Shown here: positions 23,401-31,488 of the stretch, one piece after another
Layout of the letters: each line of letters opens with the position of its first letter
Position numbering within the stretch: position 1 is the stretch's first letter
NCBI GenBank assembly: GCA_905215815.1
Contig: CAJMRN010000009.1
Span: forward strand, 1-38,574
Reading direction: 5' to 3'
DNA: 38,574 nucleotides
Source: an uncultured bacterium
GTDB lineage: Bacteria > Actinomycetota > Coriobacteriia > Coriobacteriales > Coriobacteriaceae
The notes under the pieces: generated by a model
Databases searched by the model: none
What the model was told of the DNA's origin: nothing
The model's input: only the letters and a program-made list of their open reading frames with translations
Position numbers and translations under genes: made by a program

Positions 23401-24195
23401 GTGCAATACGACGAGAACAAACTGGTCGAGTACTTTGCCGACGCCCCTGCGGGCGTCGGTTTTTCCGACCTTGACCTCAATAAGATCCCGCATCATATTT
23501 CGTGCATCATGGACGGTAACGGTCGCTGGGCCACGGCGCGCGGTCTGGCCCGCACCGAGGGCCACAAGGCCGGTATCGTCTCCCTGCGCGAGATCATTAC
23601 CGCATGCGTGCGCTTGGGCGTCGACGTCCTTTCGGCCTATGCGTTTTCCACCGAAAACTGGAATCGTCCGCAGCACGAGGTCAATGTTTTGATGCATCTG
23701 TTTGCCAAGACGTTTATCGATGAGCTGCCGCTGCTTAAGCGCGAAAACGTGCGCGTTGTCTTTTTGGGCGATATTTCCGCACTGCCTAAGAAGACCCGCG
23801 ATGTCTTTGAGCGAGGTCTTGCCGAGTGTGCCGACCACACCGGCATGACGTTGGCACTTGCCGTCAACTACGGCGCTCGTGCCGAGATCACCCGTGCTGC
23901 CCGTCAGATCGCGCTCGATGCCGCCGCCGGAAAGATTGATCCCGCCGCTATCGACGATGATATGGTTGCTTCGCACCTGTACACCGCTGGGCTGCCCGAT
24001 CCGGAGCTTGTGATTCGAACCTCCGGCGAGCTTCGCCTTTCGAACTATCTGCTGTGGCAGGTTGCCTATTCCGAGTTTTATGTCACCGATACCTATTGGC
24101 CCGACTTTGATCGTTGGGGTCTTGTCAACGCCATTTTGGCCTATCAGGGCCGCGACCGTAGGTTTGGTGGACTGAGCAAGACCGAGGAGGCTTAA
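23401..24195 (+). CDS. uppS: isoprenyl transferase (undecaprenyl diphosphate synthase family)
   Basis: This cis-prenyltransferase condenses isopentenyl diphosphate to make the lipid carrier for cell-wall synthesis. The catalytic Asp38 is in CIMDGNGRWA. The C-terminal RTSGELRLSNYLLWQVAYSE and WPDF motifs are intact. It starts at GTG 23401, 1 base after frr, and has 264 residues with about 30 extra N-terminal residues. Chain length of the product cannot be read from sequence. dxr and ispG of the same operon supply its precursors. Confidence 0.94.
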   Translation: MQYDENKLVEYFADAPAGVGFSDLDLNKIPHHISCIMDGNGRWATARGLARTEGHKAGIVSLREIITACVRLGVDVLSAYAFSTENWNRPQHEVNVLMHLFAKTFIDELPLLKRENVRVVFLGDISALPKKTRDVFERGLAECADHTGMTLALAVNYGARAEITRAARQIALDAAAGKIDPAAIDDDMVASHLYTAGLPDPELVIRTSGELRLSNYLLWQVAYSEFYVTDTYWPDFDRWGLVNAILAYQGRDRRFGGLSKTEEA

Positions 24196-24197
24196 TC

Positions 24198-25073
24198 GTG
24201 TCCGATCGTCCCAAGGCGTCAACTCCCAAGACGCCTTCCGCCAAGAGCGGCGCTGCTACGACTTCGTGGTTGGCCGGCTTTATTACCCGTGCCGCCGCAG
24301 GTATCGTCTACGCCGTCGTATTTATTCTCTGCTTGGTTTTGGGTATCGTTCCCACCGCCATCTTCGTCTCCGTCATGAGCGGCCTGTGCTGCTTTGAGTT
24401 TTTCCGCATGACGAAGCTCGATGGCAAGGTGGCCAACGAACGCCTGGGTATCGCTGCCGCCGTGCTCTTTCCGCTCTCGGCGCTGGGCGACTCGCTGCTG
24501 TTGAATGCCCTGCTTTTTGCTCTGATGCTTGCGGTGGGTATTTGGTATGTCTGGTCGGCGCGTACCCGCATTTCCGATGTTGCTGTGACGCTCATGGGTC
24601 CCATCTACACCGGTTTTATGCTGTCGGCCATCGTGCTGCTGCGCGATGCCGTGCCCGGTTTTGCCGGCGCCCTGCTTTCGGTGGGTGTTTGCGCGTCTCT
24701 CTGGGTTTCCGATTCGTTTGCCTACATCGTTGGCAGCCGTTTCGGCAAGCACAAGATGGTCCCCAAGATTTCTCCCAAAAAGAGCTGGGAGGGCTTTGTT
24801 GGCGGTATCTTGGGCTCGGTTCTCATCTGGCTCATTTTGTGGGCGACGCATTTCTATAAGTTGAGCTTGCCCTATGCACTGCTGTGCGGCGTGGTCGTGT
24901 CCATCCTGGGCGTTATCGGCGACCTTATTGAGTCACGCATCAAGCGTGGCGTGGGCGTTAAGGATTCCGGCAACCTTATTCCGGGCCATGGCGGCATGCT
25001 CGACCGTAGCGACTCGCTTATCTTTGGCTGCATTACCGCGCAGCTGCTTTTGATGATCGGAGGCGTGCTGTAA
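24198..25073 (+). CDS. cdsA: phosphatidate cytidylyltransferase
   Basis: CdsA makes CDP-diacylglycerol from CTP and phosphatidic acid in the membrane. The 291-residue protein has several hydrophobic segments (from about residue 30 to the end). The family signature lies near the C-terminus: KDSGNLIPGHGGMLDRSDSL. An upstream conserved block is SDSFAYIVGSRFGKHK with ISPKKSWEGFVGG. The first 25 residues are Ser/Thr/Lys-rich and probably cytoplasmic. The GTG at 24198 is 2 bases after uppS. The stop overlaps the dxr start (TAATG). Confidence 0.94.
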   Translation: MSDRPKASTPKTPSAKSGAATTSWLAGFITRAAAGIVYAVVFILCLVLGIVPTAIFVSVMSGLCCFEFFRMTKLDGKVANERLGIAAAVLFPLSALGDSLLLNALLFALMLAVGIWYVWSARTRISDVAVTLMGPIYTGFMLSAIVLLRDAVPGFAGALLSVGVCASLWVSDSFAYIVGSRFGKHKMVPKISPKKSWEGFVGGILGSVLIWLILWATHFYKLSLPYALLCGVVVSILGVIGDLIESRIKRGVGVKDSGNLIPGHGGMLDRSDSLIFGCITAQLLLMIGGVL

Positions 25074-26266
25074 TGTCATTCCAGACGACGTATGGCCCCG
25101 ATGGACGTCTTCGCGTTGCCATCCTGGGTTGTACGGGCTCTATCGGCACGCAGGCGCTCGATGTTTGCCGTCAGCATGCCGATCGACTGCAGGTGACGGC
25201 GCTGTCTGTTAACTCCAGCACCTCGGAGCTCGTTGCCGCCGCCCGCGAGTTCTCGGTTCCGGCCGTTGCCGTGGCCGACATCACCCACGGTGCTGACGCT
25301 GTGCTGCAGGAGCTGCCCGAGGGTACCGAGCTCGGTGTTGGTGCGCAGGCAGTTTGCGAGCTCGCACGTCGCGATGATGTCGACTGCGTACTCGTGGCCA
25401 TCGTGGGCGCTGCCGGGCTCGAAGCGAGCCATGCGGCCCTGACCTCGAACAAGCGTCTTGCACTTGCTAACAAGGAGTCCCTCGTTGTCGGCGGTGACCT
25501 ACTGATGCCGTTGGCGCAGCCGGGCCAGCTCATTCCGGTCGACTCCGAGCACTCCGCCATCTACCAGTGCTATCTGGGGGAGAATCCTCGCGAGGCTCAC
25601 TGCATTTGGCTCACTTGCTCGGGTGGTCCGTTCTTTGGCCGTACGCGCGACGAGCTCAATCGCGTGACACGTGCCGATGCGCTGGCACATCCAACGTGGG
25701 CCATGGGCGCTAAGATCACGATTGACTCCGCCACCCTCATGAACAAAGGTCTGGAGCGTATCGAGGCCATGCATCTGTTTGGCTGCGATCTCGATTTCAT
25801 TAACGTGGTCGTGCAGCGCCAGTCTAAGATTCACTCCATGGTCGAGTATGCGGACGGCTCCGTGATGGCACACCTTGGCGCCTCCGATATGCGCATTCCC
25901 ATCCAGTTTGCCTTCTCGTATCCTGAGCGTTGGGATACTCCGGCGCCTCGTCTTGATTTTCGTGAGTTGGGGCAGCTTACCTTCGACGCCGCCGATATGG
26001 ACACGTTCCGCTGCCTGGCGCTTGCCGAGCGTGCGGGCAAAACCGGCGGCACTATGCCGTGCGTGCTTAATGCGGCCAACGAGGTCGCGGTCGATGCCTT
26101 CCTGCACGATGCCTGTACCTTTACCGATATCGACCGTATCGTGGAGTCGTGCATGGATGCACACGATGCACAGGCGGTCGTATCGTTTGAGCAGCTTCGC
26201 GATATCGACTCGTGGGCTCGCGCCAAGGCCGCCGAGGTGCTTGCTGCAACCCGTTCCTCATCGTAA
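25073..26266 (+). CDS. dxr: 1-deoxy-D-xylulose 5-phosphate reductoisomerase
   Basis: Dxr makes methylerythritol 4-phosphate, using NADPH, in the MEP isoprenoid pathway. The 397-residue protein has the nucleotide motif ILGCTGSIGTQALDV (about residues 17-31), SNKRLALANKESLV, the metal-binding PVDSEHSAIYQC and HPTWAMGAKITIDSATLMNK. It shares one base with cdsA. The nearby ispG shows that this operon holds two steps of the same pathway. Confidence 0.96.
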   Translation: MSFQTTYGPDGRLRVAILGCTGSIGTQALDVCRQHADRLQVTALSVNSSTSELVAAAREFSVPAVAVADITHGADAVLQELPEGTELGVGAQAVCELARRDDVDCVLVAIVGAAGLEASHAALTSNKRLALANKESLVVGGDLLMPLAQPGQLIPVDSEHSAIYQCYLGENPREAHCIWLTCSGGPFFGRTRDELNRVTRADALAHPTWAMGAKITIDSATLMNKGLERIEAMHLFGCDLDFINVVVQRQSKIHSMVEYADGSVMAHLGASDMRIPIQFAFSYPERWDTPAPRLDFRELGQLTFDAADMDTFRCLALAERAGKTGGTMPCVLNAANEVAVDAFLHDACTFTDIDRIVESCMDAHDAQAVVSFEQLRDIDSWARAKAAEVLAATRSSS

Positions 26267-26283
26267 GGATTGCTTTTCGTTTT

Positions 26284-27645
26284 ATGGATACTGTTCTGAG
26301 TGTTCTTTCCTCGGTTTTTTGGGGCCTTTTGATGCTATCCGTCCTCGTGTTTCTGCATGAGGGCGGCCACTTTTTGGCGGCCCGTGCTTGCGGCGTGCGC
26401 GTCACCGAGTTTTTCTTGGGCCTGCCGTGCCGTTTTGACATCCATCACACGTCGCGTCGCATCGGTACCAAGTTTGGCGTGACGCCGCTGCTGCTGGGTG
26501 GTTATGCTGCTATCTGCGGTATGGACCCGACCGACGTCTCGTGCGCCGACCGTGTGCTTGCGGCGATCTATCGTCATGGTCGCGTTTCGGTTGCAGACCT
26601 TTCCGTCGAGCTGGAACTGCCCGAGGAGGATGTTCTCGAGGCTTGTGCCTTGCTTTTGGGCTGGGGTTCCATTGCGCCTTGGTACGAGGAAGGGGAGAAG
26701 CCTTCACCCAGTTACTATCCGGTTAGGTACCAGACGCTGCCGCGCGATGCTGCAGGATATACCACCTTTGACGGCCGCAAGTTCGATCGAGAGCATGCGA
26801 CTGCCGAGGGCGATGTGTGGGAGCTGCCGGTCGCCGCTTCCGAGTTTCTTGAGCAGGAGCGTTCGCATACCTATCTGGGCCAGGGTTTTATCAAACGTGC
26901 CTTTATGCTGCTTGCGGGCATTCTCGTCAATATCCTGACGGGCTTTTTGCTGTTGATGAGCATCTACTCTATCGCCGGTGTATCGGTGCCGGTCGATAGC
27001 AATGTGATCGGTCAGGTCGAAGAAGGCTCGATAGCCGCCAAGGCGGGCATCGAGGCTGGCGACACGATTCTTAGTGTCGATGGCGTGTCCTGCTCCAGCT
27101 GGATGGATGTGTACGATGCAATCGGAGCGGCCGCCGGCAAGGACGATATCGCCATTGAGTATCAGCGCGATGGCAAGAAACTTTCGACCTCGGTTGCGCT
27201 CAAGGAGGACGAGCGTTTGGGTGTATATGCCTCTATGCAGGTGGTCCATTTGGATCCCATCACGTCGGCGCGCCTGTCGTTCTCCTATGTTCAGCAGACT
27301 GCTGAGGGCGTGATGCGTCTGCTGCAGCCGCAGCATACGATGGAGATACTCGATCAATCCACCTCGATTGTGGGCATCAGCGTCATGTCTTCTCAAGCGG
27401 CTGCCGCCGGTCCCGCGACGTTCTTGACGTTTGCCGCGCTCATCTCGTTCTCGCTGGGCTTTATGAACCTGCTGCCCATTCCGCCGCTCGACGGGGGAAA
27501 GCTGGTTATCGAGATCATCCAAAAGGTCGCCGGTCGCGAGCTGCCGCTGAAGGTGCAGACGATCGTCAGCTATGTCGGCATCGCGCTCTTTGCACTGCTG
27601 TTTGTCTACATGCTTCGTTCCGACGTCCTTCGATTTATTTTGTAG
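26284..27645 (+). CDS. rseP: RIP metalloprotease RseP/RasP (site-2 protease) with winged-helix-like insertion
   Basis: Site-2 proteases cut membrane-bound anti-sigma factors and signal-peptide remnants inside the bilayer. Zinc ligands are in HEGGH (residues 25-29) and NLLPIPPLDGG (395-405). A PDZ domain covers about 237-310. Membrane segments are near 8-24, 205-230, 378-397 and 425-445. Between GGYAAICGM (72-80) and the conserved KRAFMLLAGILVN (204-216) there are about 120 residues, against some 30-40 in common homologues. Residues 88-134 of the insert (ADRVLAAIYRHGRVSVADLS, then LPEEDVLEACALLLGWGSI) read like a winged helix. The ATG at 26284 has only a distant AAGGA. Total length is 453. Confidence 0.93.
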   Translation: MDTVLSVLSSVFWGLLMLSVLVFLHEGGHFLAARACGVRVTEFFLGLPCRFDIHHTSRRIGTKFGVTPLLLGGYAAICGMDPTDVSCADRVLAAIYRHGRVSVADLSVELELPEEDVLEACALLLGWGSIAPWYEEGEKPSPSYYPVRYQTLPRDAAGYTTFDGRKFDREHATAEGDVWELPVAASEFLEQERSHTYLGQGFIKRAFMLLAGILVNILTGFLLLMSIYSIAGVSVPVDSNVIGQVEEGSIAAKAGIEAGDTILSVDGVSCSSWMDVYDAIGAAAGKDDIAIEYQRDGKKLSTSVALKEDERLGVYASMQVVHLDPITSARLSFSYVQQTAEGVMRLLQPQHTMEILDQSTSIVGISVMSSQAAAAGPATFLTFAALISFSLGFMNLLPIPPLDGGKLVIEIIQKVAGRELPLKVQTIVSYVGIALFALLFVYMLRSDVLRFIL

Positions 27646-27658
27646 GGGAGTGTTTGGA

Positions 27659-28741
27659 TTGTCTTTGTCCCATCCTTTGCCGCGCGAGCTGACGCGCCCC
27701 GTGCATGTGGGCGGCGTGCAGATCGGTGGCGGCGCGCCGGTGGTGGTCCAATCCATGACCTGCACCGATACCGCCGACGCGCAGGCAACGCTTGCACAAG
27801 TTCGTGCACTCGCCCAGGCTGGCTGCGATATCGTGCGCGTGAGCGTGCCCACCGAGGCCGCGCTTAAGGGTTTCCGCACGATTTGTGCCGAGTCTCCGGT
27901 GCCGATTGTCGCCGATATCCACTTTAACCATAAGCTCGCCATTGGTGCCGTTGAGGCCGGTGCTGCCAAGCTCCGCATCAATCCCGGCAATATCGGCGAT
28001 TGGGCTAAGGTTGATGCTGTGATCGATGCCGCGGGCGCCGCTGGGTGCGCGATTCGCATTGGCGTGAACGCGGGCTCGCTTGAGCAGGATATCGCCGAGC
28101 GCGATGACCTTACGCAGCCCGAAAAGCTCGTGATGTCGAGTGAGCGTTTCGTCAAACATTTTGAGGACCGCGGTTTTACCAATATCGTGCTTTCCGCCAA
28201 GGCTCATAGCGTGTCCACGACGCTTGACACCTATCGTGCCCTGTCGCGCGAAATCCCCCATGTTCCGCTTCATTTGGGCGTGACTGAGGCCGGAACTAAG
28301 CTCCAGGGCACCATTAAGAGCTCTGTGGGCCTGGGTATTCTGCTTTCTGAGGGCATTGGCGATACTATGCGCGTCTCGCTTACGGCCGATCCGGTCGAGG
28401 AGCCGCCTGTCGCCTGGGGAATTTTGCAGTCGCTGGGTCTGCGTCGCCGTGGTCCCGAGATTGTCTCGTGCCCCACGTGCGCTCGCTGCCAGGTCAACCT
28501 GATTCCCATCGCTGAGGAGGTCACCGAGCGGCTTAAGAACTACTCCGCGCCGCTTTCGATCGCCGTGATGGGATGTGCGGTCAATGGCCCCGGCGAGGCT
28601 TCTGATGCCGACTTGGGCGTTGCCTGCGGACGAGGTCAGGGCCTGCTCTTTTCGCACGGCCAGATCATTGGTAAAGTAGCTGAGGACCAAATTGTCGACG
28701 CGCTTATGGCCGAGGTCGACAAGCTTATTGAGGAGAAATAA
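27659..28741 (+). CDS. ispG: (E)-4-hydroxy-3-methylbut-2-enyl-diphosphate synthase
   Basis: IspG is a 4Fe-4S enzyme of the MEP pathway that reduces methylerythritol cyclodiphosphate. The barrel includes VVVQSMTCTDTADAQATL and PIVADIHFNHKLA. The cluster cysteines lie in CPTCARC (Cys271 and Cys274) and GCAVNGPGEA. The third Cys at 277 is additional. TTG 27659 is chosen because it lies 8 bases after AGGGGAG and gives 360 residues, the usual length; earlier in-frame starts would lie inside rseP. proS follows directly. Confidence 0.95.
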   Translation: MSLSHPLPRELTRPVHVGGVQIGGGAPVVVQSMTCTDTADAQATLAQVRALAQAGCDIVRVSVPTEAALKGFRTICAESPVPIVADIHFNHKLAIGAVEAGAAKLRINPGNIGDWAKVDAVIDAAGAAGCAIRIGVNAGSLEQDIAERDDLTQPEKLVMSSERFVKHFEDRGFTNIVLSAKAHSVSTTLDTYRALSREIPHVPLHLGVTEAGTKLQGTIKSSVGLGILLSEGIGDTMRVSLTADPVEEPPVAWGILQSLGLRRRGPEIVSCPTCARCQVNLIPIAEEVTERLKNYSAPLSIAVMGCAVNGPGEASDADLGVACGRGQGLLFSHGQIIGKVAEDQIVDALMAEVDKLIEEK

Positions 28742-30463
28742 ATGACCCGAGCAATGTATATGTCTAAGCTGTATGCTCCGACGCTCAAAGAGGATCCGGC
28801 CGACGCCGAACTTGCGAGCCATCGACTGCTGCTCCGTGCCGGTATGATTCGCAAGGAGGCCGCCGGTCTGTATTCCTATCTGCCGCTCGCGTGGCGCTCG
28901 ATTCGCAAGATCGAGAACATCGTGCGCGACGAGATGGATGCTGCCGGCGCCCAGGAGCTCATGATGCCCATCATGGTCGATGCCGAGCTGTGGCGTGAGT
29001 CCGGCCGTATCGATGCCTATGGCAAGGAGCTCGTGCGCTTTGATGACCGCCACGGCCGCGAGTTCGTGCTCGGTCCCACGCACGAGGAGACTGTGACCGC
29101 CTTGGTACGCAATGAACTGCGTTCCTACAAGCAGCTGCCGGTGAATCTCTATCACATCCAGGATAAGTTCCGCGACGAGTTCCGTCCCCGCTTTGGCCTG
29201 ATGCGCGGTCGCGAGTTCATCATGAAGGACGCCTACAGCTTCTCTGCCACGCAGGAGAGCCTGCAGGAGGAGTACGACAAGATGAAGCAGGCCTACGCCA
29301 ATATCTGCGAGCGCTGCTACATCAAGGCCCTGCCCGTCGTCGCCGATTCCGGCGAGATCGGCGGTGACACCTCCGTCGAGTATATGGCGCTGGCCGAGGC
29401 CGGCGAGGCTTCGCTGGTCTACTGCGACGATTGCGGCTTTGCTGCCGACGACGAGGCGGCAAGCACTAAGGTTGTCGTGACCGAGGGTCCCGGCGACGGT
29501 ACGCTTACCAAGGTCGAGACTCCGGGCATGGGCACCATCGAGGCCGTTGCCAAGTTCTTTGGGTTCCCCGAGAACGGCACGCGCAAGTCTCTGGCTCTCA
29601 TCGACGCCGAGGGTAAGCCCGTTGTGGCCATCGTTCCGGGCGATCACGAGCTCAACGACTGCAAAGCCGAGCACGTCTTTGGCAAGGGCTATCGCATGAT
29701 GACCGACGAGGAGCTCCAGACCTACGGTCTGCATAAGGGCTTTATCGGACCGGTTAACCTTCCCGAGGGCATTCGTCTGGTCTGCGACGAGAGCTTGCGT
29801 GAGTCCAAGCAGTGGGCCTGCGGTGCCAACGAGGTCGACTATCACTTTACCGGTGCCTGCCCCGAGCGCGATTTTACCGTCGACGAGTGGGCCGATCTGG
29901 TCACCGTCGTTGCCGGCGATCCCTGCCCGCACTGCGGCAAGCCGCTCTCCGCTGCCCGCGGTATCGAGGTCTCCCAGGTCTTCCAGCTGGGCACCAAGTA
30001 TTCCGAGGCCATGGGTGCCACCTTTATGGACGAGGATGGCAAGGAAAAGCCGCTCATCATGGGCTGCTACGGCGTTGGCGTGTCTCGTTCGCTTGCTGCC
30101 GTCGTGGAGCAGCACAACGACGAGCACGGTATCGTCTGGCCGGTCTCCGTTGCCCCGTACGAGGTCGCGGTGATTCCGCTCGATCCCAAGAAGGAGGAGT
30201 GCGCTTCCGTTTGCGACCAAATCGTCGATGGCCTGTGCGCCGAGGGTATCGAGGTTGTCGTCGATGACCGTGACGAGCGTCCCGGCTTTAAGTTTGCCGA
30301 CAATGACCTTATGGGCTTCCCGTATCAGGTGATTTTGGGCAAGCGCGGCCTTAAGAACGGTACCGTTGAGCTCAAGGACCGTGCTACGGGCGAGCGCGAG
30401 GATGTGGCGATCGATGAGGTCGTCGCCAAGGTCGCCGAGCTTGTGAAGGCAGCACGCCGTTAA
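28742..30463 (+). CDS. proS: proline--tRNA ligase (bacterial type)
   Basis: This 573-residue class II synthetase charges tRNA-Pro. Motif 2 is seen in FRDEFRPRFGLMRGREFIMKD (short core RFGLMRGREF), and motif 3 in CYGVGVSRSLAAVVEQ. Between them lies the editing insertion domain (about residues 225-400), with GTRKSLALID and PGDHELND, bordered by two CxxC pairs (YCDDCG and CPHCGK). The full-length editing domain marks it as the bacterial form. ATG 28742 follows the ispG stop without a gap. It is the last gene of the pyrH operon. Confidence 0.96.
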   Translation: MTRAMYMSKLYAPTLKEDPADAELASHRLLLRAGMIRKEAAGLYSYLPLAWRSIRKIENIVRDEMDAAGAQELMMPIMVDAELWRESGRIDAYGKELVRFDDRHGREFVLGPTHEETVTALVRNELRSYKQLPVNLYHIQDKFRDEFRPRFGLMRGREFIMKDAYSFSATQESLQEEYDKMKQAYANICERCYIKALPVVADSGEIGGDTSVEYMALAEAGEASLVYCDDCGFAADDEAASTKVVVTEGPGDGTLTKVETPGMGTIEAVAKFFGFPENGTRKSLALIDAEGKPVVAIVPGDHELNDCKAEHVFGKGYRMMTDEELQTYGLHKGFIGPVNLPEGIRLVCDESLRESKQWACGANEVDYHFTGACPERDFTVDEWADLVTVVAGDPCPHCGKPLSAARGIEVSQVFQLGTKYSEAMGATFMDEDGKEKPLIMGCYGVGVSRSLAAVVEQHNDEHGIVWPVSVAPYEVAVIPLDPKKEECASVCDQIVDGLCAEGIEVVVDDRDERPGFKFADNDLMGFPYQVILGKRGLKNGTVELKDRATGEREDVAIDEVVAKVAELVKAARR

Positions 30464-30492
30464 TCGAGCCCGCTGCGTTGAGTGCGCTTACG

Positions 30493-30537
30493 AAGCGGCC
30501 CTGCGTCTCTCGAGGGAGAGGGGCAGGGCCGCTTTTG
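30493..30537 (+). terminator. terminator after proS
   Basis: AAGCGGCCCTGC (30493-30504) pairs perfectly with GCAGGGCCGCTT (30523-30534); the loop region CTCTC/GAGAG can add inner pairs. The tail is TTGCG, so the T-run is short, but the stem is very strong. Confidence 0.8.
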
Positions 30538-30560
30538 CGTCTAAGAATCTTTAGTAGCTA

Positions 30561-30604
30561 AAAGGGAAACCCCACAGCCCATATGAGCTGCGGGGTTTCC
30601 CTTT
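30561..30604 (-). terminator. long hairpin, terminator for the minus-strand kinase gene
   Basis: Arms 30561-30578 and 30587-30604 form an 18-position stem with one A-C mismatch. On the minus strand the stem is followed by TTTT-containing sequence, so it mainly ends transcripts of the kinase gene at 30637-31401. It also backs up the proS terminator, since the genes are convergent. Confidence 0.82.
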
Positions 30605-30636
30605 GTGCCTCCGATGCGAAATGAATCGCTCAGATA

Positions 30637-31401
30637 TTACTGATAATCGACGACGTCGATCCAGTTCTTCAGGAACTCATCGTTCACGTTGCGCTTACGA
30701 GCGAGCTCGGAAGCGGCAACGATGCTCGTCCACTGACGCACGACCTGCATGGGCATGTCGGCGCGGTCGCAGTAGAGCTCCAGGTAGGCCTCGGCCTGAT
30801 CCTTGCTGTTGAGGGCAAAGAGCAGATAGGTGGTGGCAACGTCGGCAGCAGGGGAGCCCTGGGTGGCATGTGCCCAGTCGCAGACGTACAGCTGGCCGTC
30901 CTCGCCGACGATGACGTTGGAGGGGTTGAAGTCGCCGTGGCAGACCTTGAACTCCTTGGTCATGCCGTCCAGACGCTCCTGAAGGTTGTAGCGCGTAGTG
31001 GCATTGAGCTGATCGAGGCTGTCGATCATGCGGGCGAACTTATCGCGCTGACGGTTGAGCAGCGGGGAGGTGTAGCCGTGGATCTCGATCTGGAGGTCGA
31101 CGAACATCTCGAGGTACTCACCAAAGCGCTGGGGCTCGGCAGTCATCTTCTCGGCAAGCGTGGTGCCCGGAACCTTCTCGGTCACGAGCGCCCAGCCGTT
31201 GGCGTTCTCGAGCTGAGAAACCTCGAGAGCCTTGGGGCTGCGGATGCCGCACTCGTTGATGCGGGCAAGATTCAAAGCCTCGTTGAACACGTCGGAGACG
31301 GGCTTGGTCTCGTTAAAGACCTTGACGATCTTGTCGCCCAGGTCGTAAACGACCTTGTTGCCGCGACGGACGAGCTCGGTCTTGGAATCGGGGAGCAGCA
31401 T
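30637..31401 (-). CDS. APH/choline-kinase-fold phosphotransferase, substrate unknown
   Basis: The 254-residue protein has a kinase-like fold of the aminoglycoside phosphotransferase/choline kinase group. An N-lobe Lys lies in KIVKVF (residues 24-29) with a possible partner Glu41. The catalytic loop CHGDFNPSNVIV carries His155, Asp157 and Asn162. The metal-binding Asp175 is in VCDWAHATQGSPAADVA. There are no membrane segments. The substrate cannot be told; small alcohols, amino sugars or nucleosides are all possible. It lies 87 bases downstream of adhE on the same strand, behind a hairpin, so it may be partly co-transcribed. It has its own ribosome site (AAAGGA). Confidence 0.8.
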   Translation of the reverse strand: MLLPDSKTELVRRGNKVVYDLGDKIVKVFNETKPVSDVFNEALNLARINECGIRSPKALEVSQLENANGWALVTEKVPGTTLAEKMTAEPQRFGEYLEMFVDLQIEIHGYTSPLLNRQRDKFARMIDSLDQLNATTRYNLQERLDGMTKEFKVCHGDFNPSNVIVGEDGQLYVCDWAHATQGSPAADVATTYLLFALNSKDQAEAYLELYCDRADMPMQVVRQWTSIVAASELARKRNVNDEFLKNWIDVVDYQ

Positions 31402-31434
31402 GATTGCATCCTTTCAACGATGCGATAGAAGCAA

Positions 31435-31470
31435 CGGCGGGGGCGTGCGTACACCCGTGCACCCCCGCCG
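31435..31470 (-). terminator. hairpin between adhE and the kinase gene (possible partial terminator)
   Basis: CGGCGGGGG (31435-31443) pairs with CCCCCGCCG (31462-31470), and weaker pairs continue inward. On the minus strand the following sequence is TTGCTTCT, so the T-tract is poor. It probably stabilises the adhE message end or reduces read-through rather than stopping it fully. Confidence 0.5.
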
Positions 31471-31488
31471 CAAATAACCGTGCTAAAA

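Noticed and set aside
27635..30220. 861-codon open frame on the minus strand opposite ispG and proS
   Set aside because: It is the codon-aligned antisense of two well-identified genes, with no ribosome site or family resemblance.
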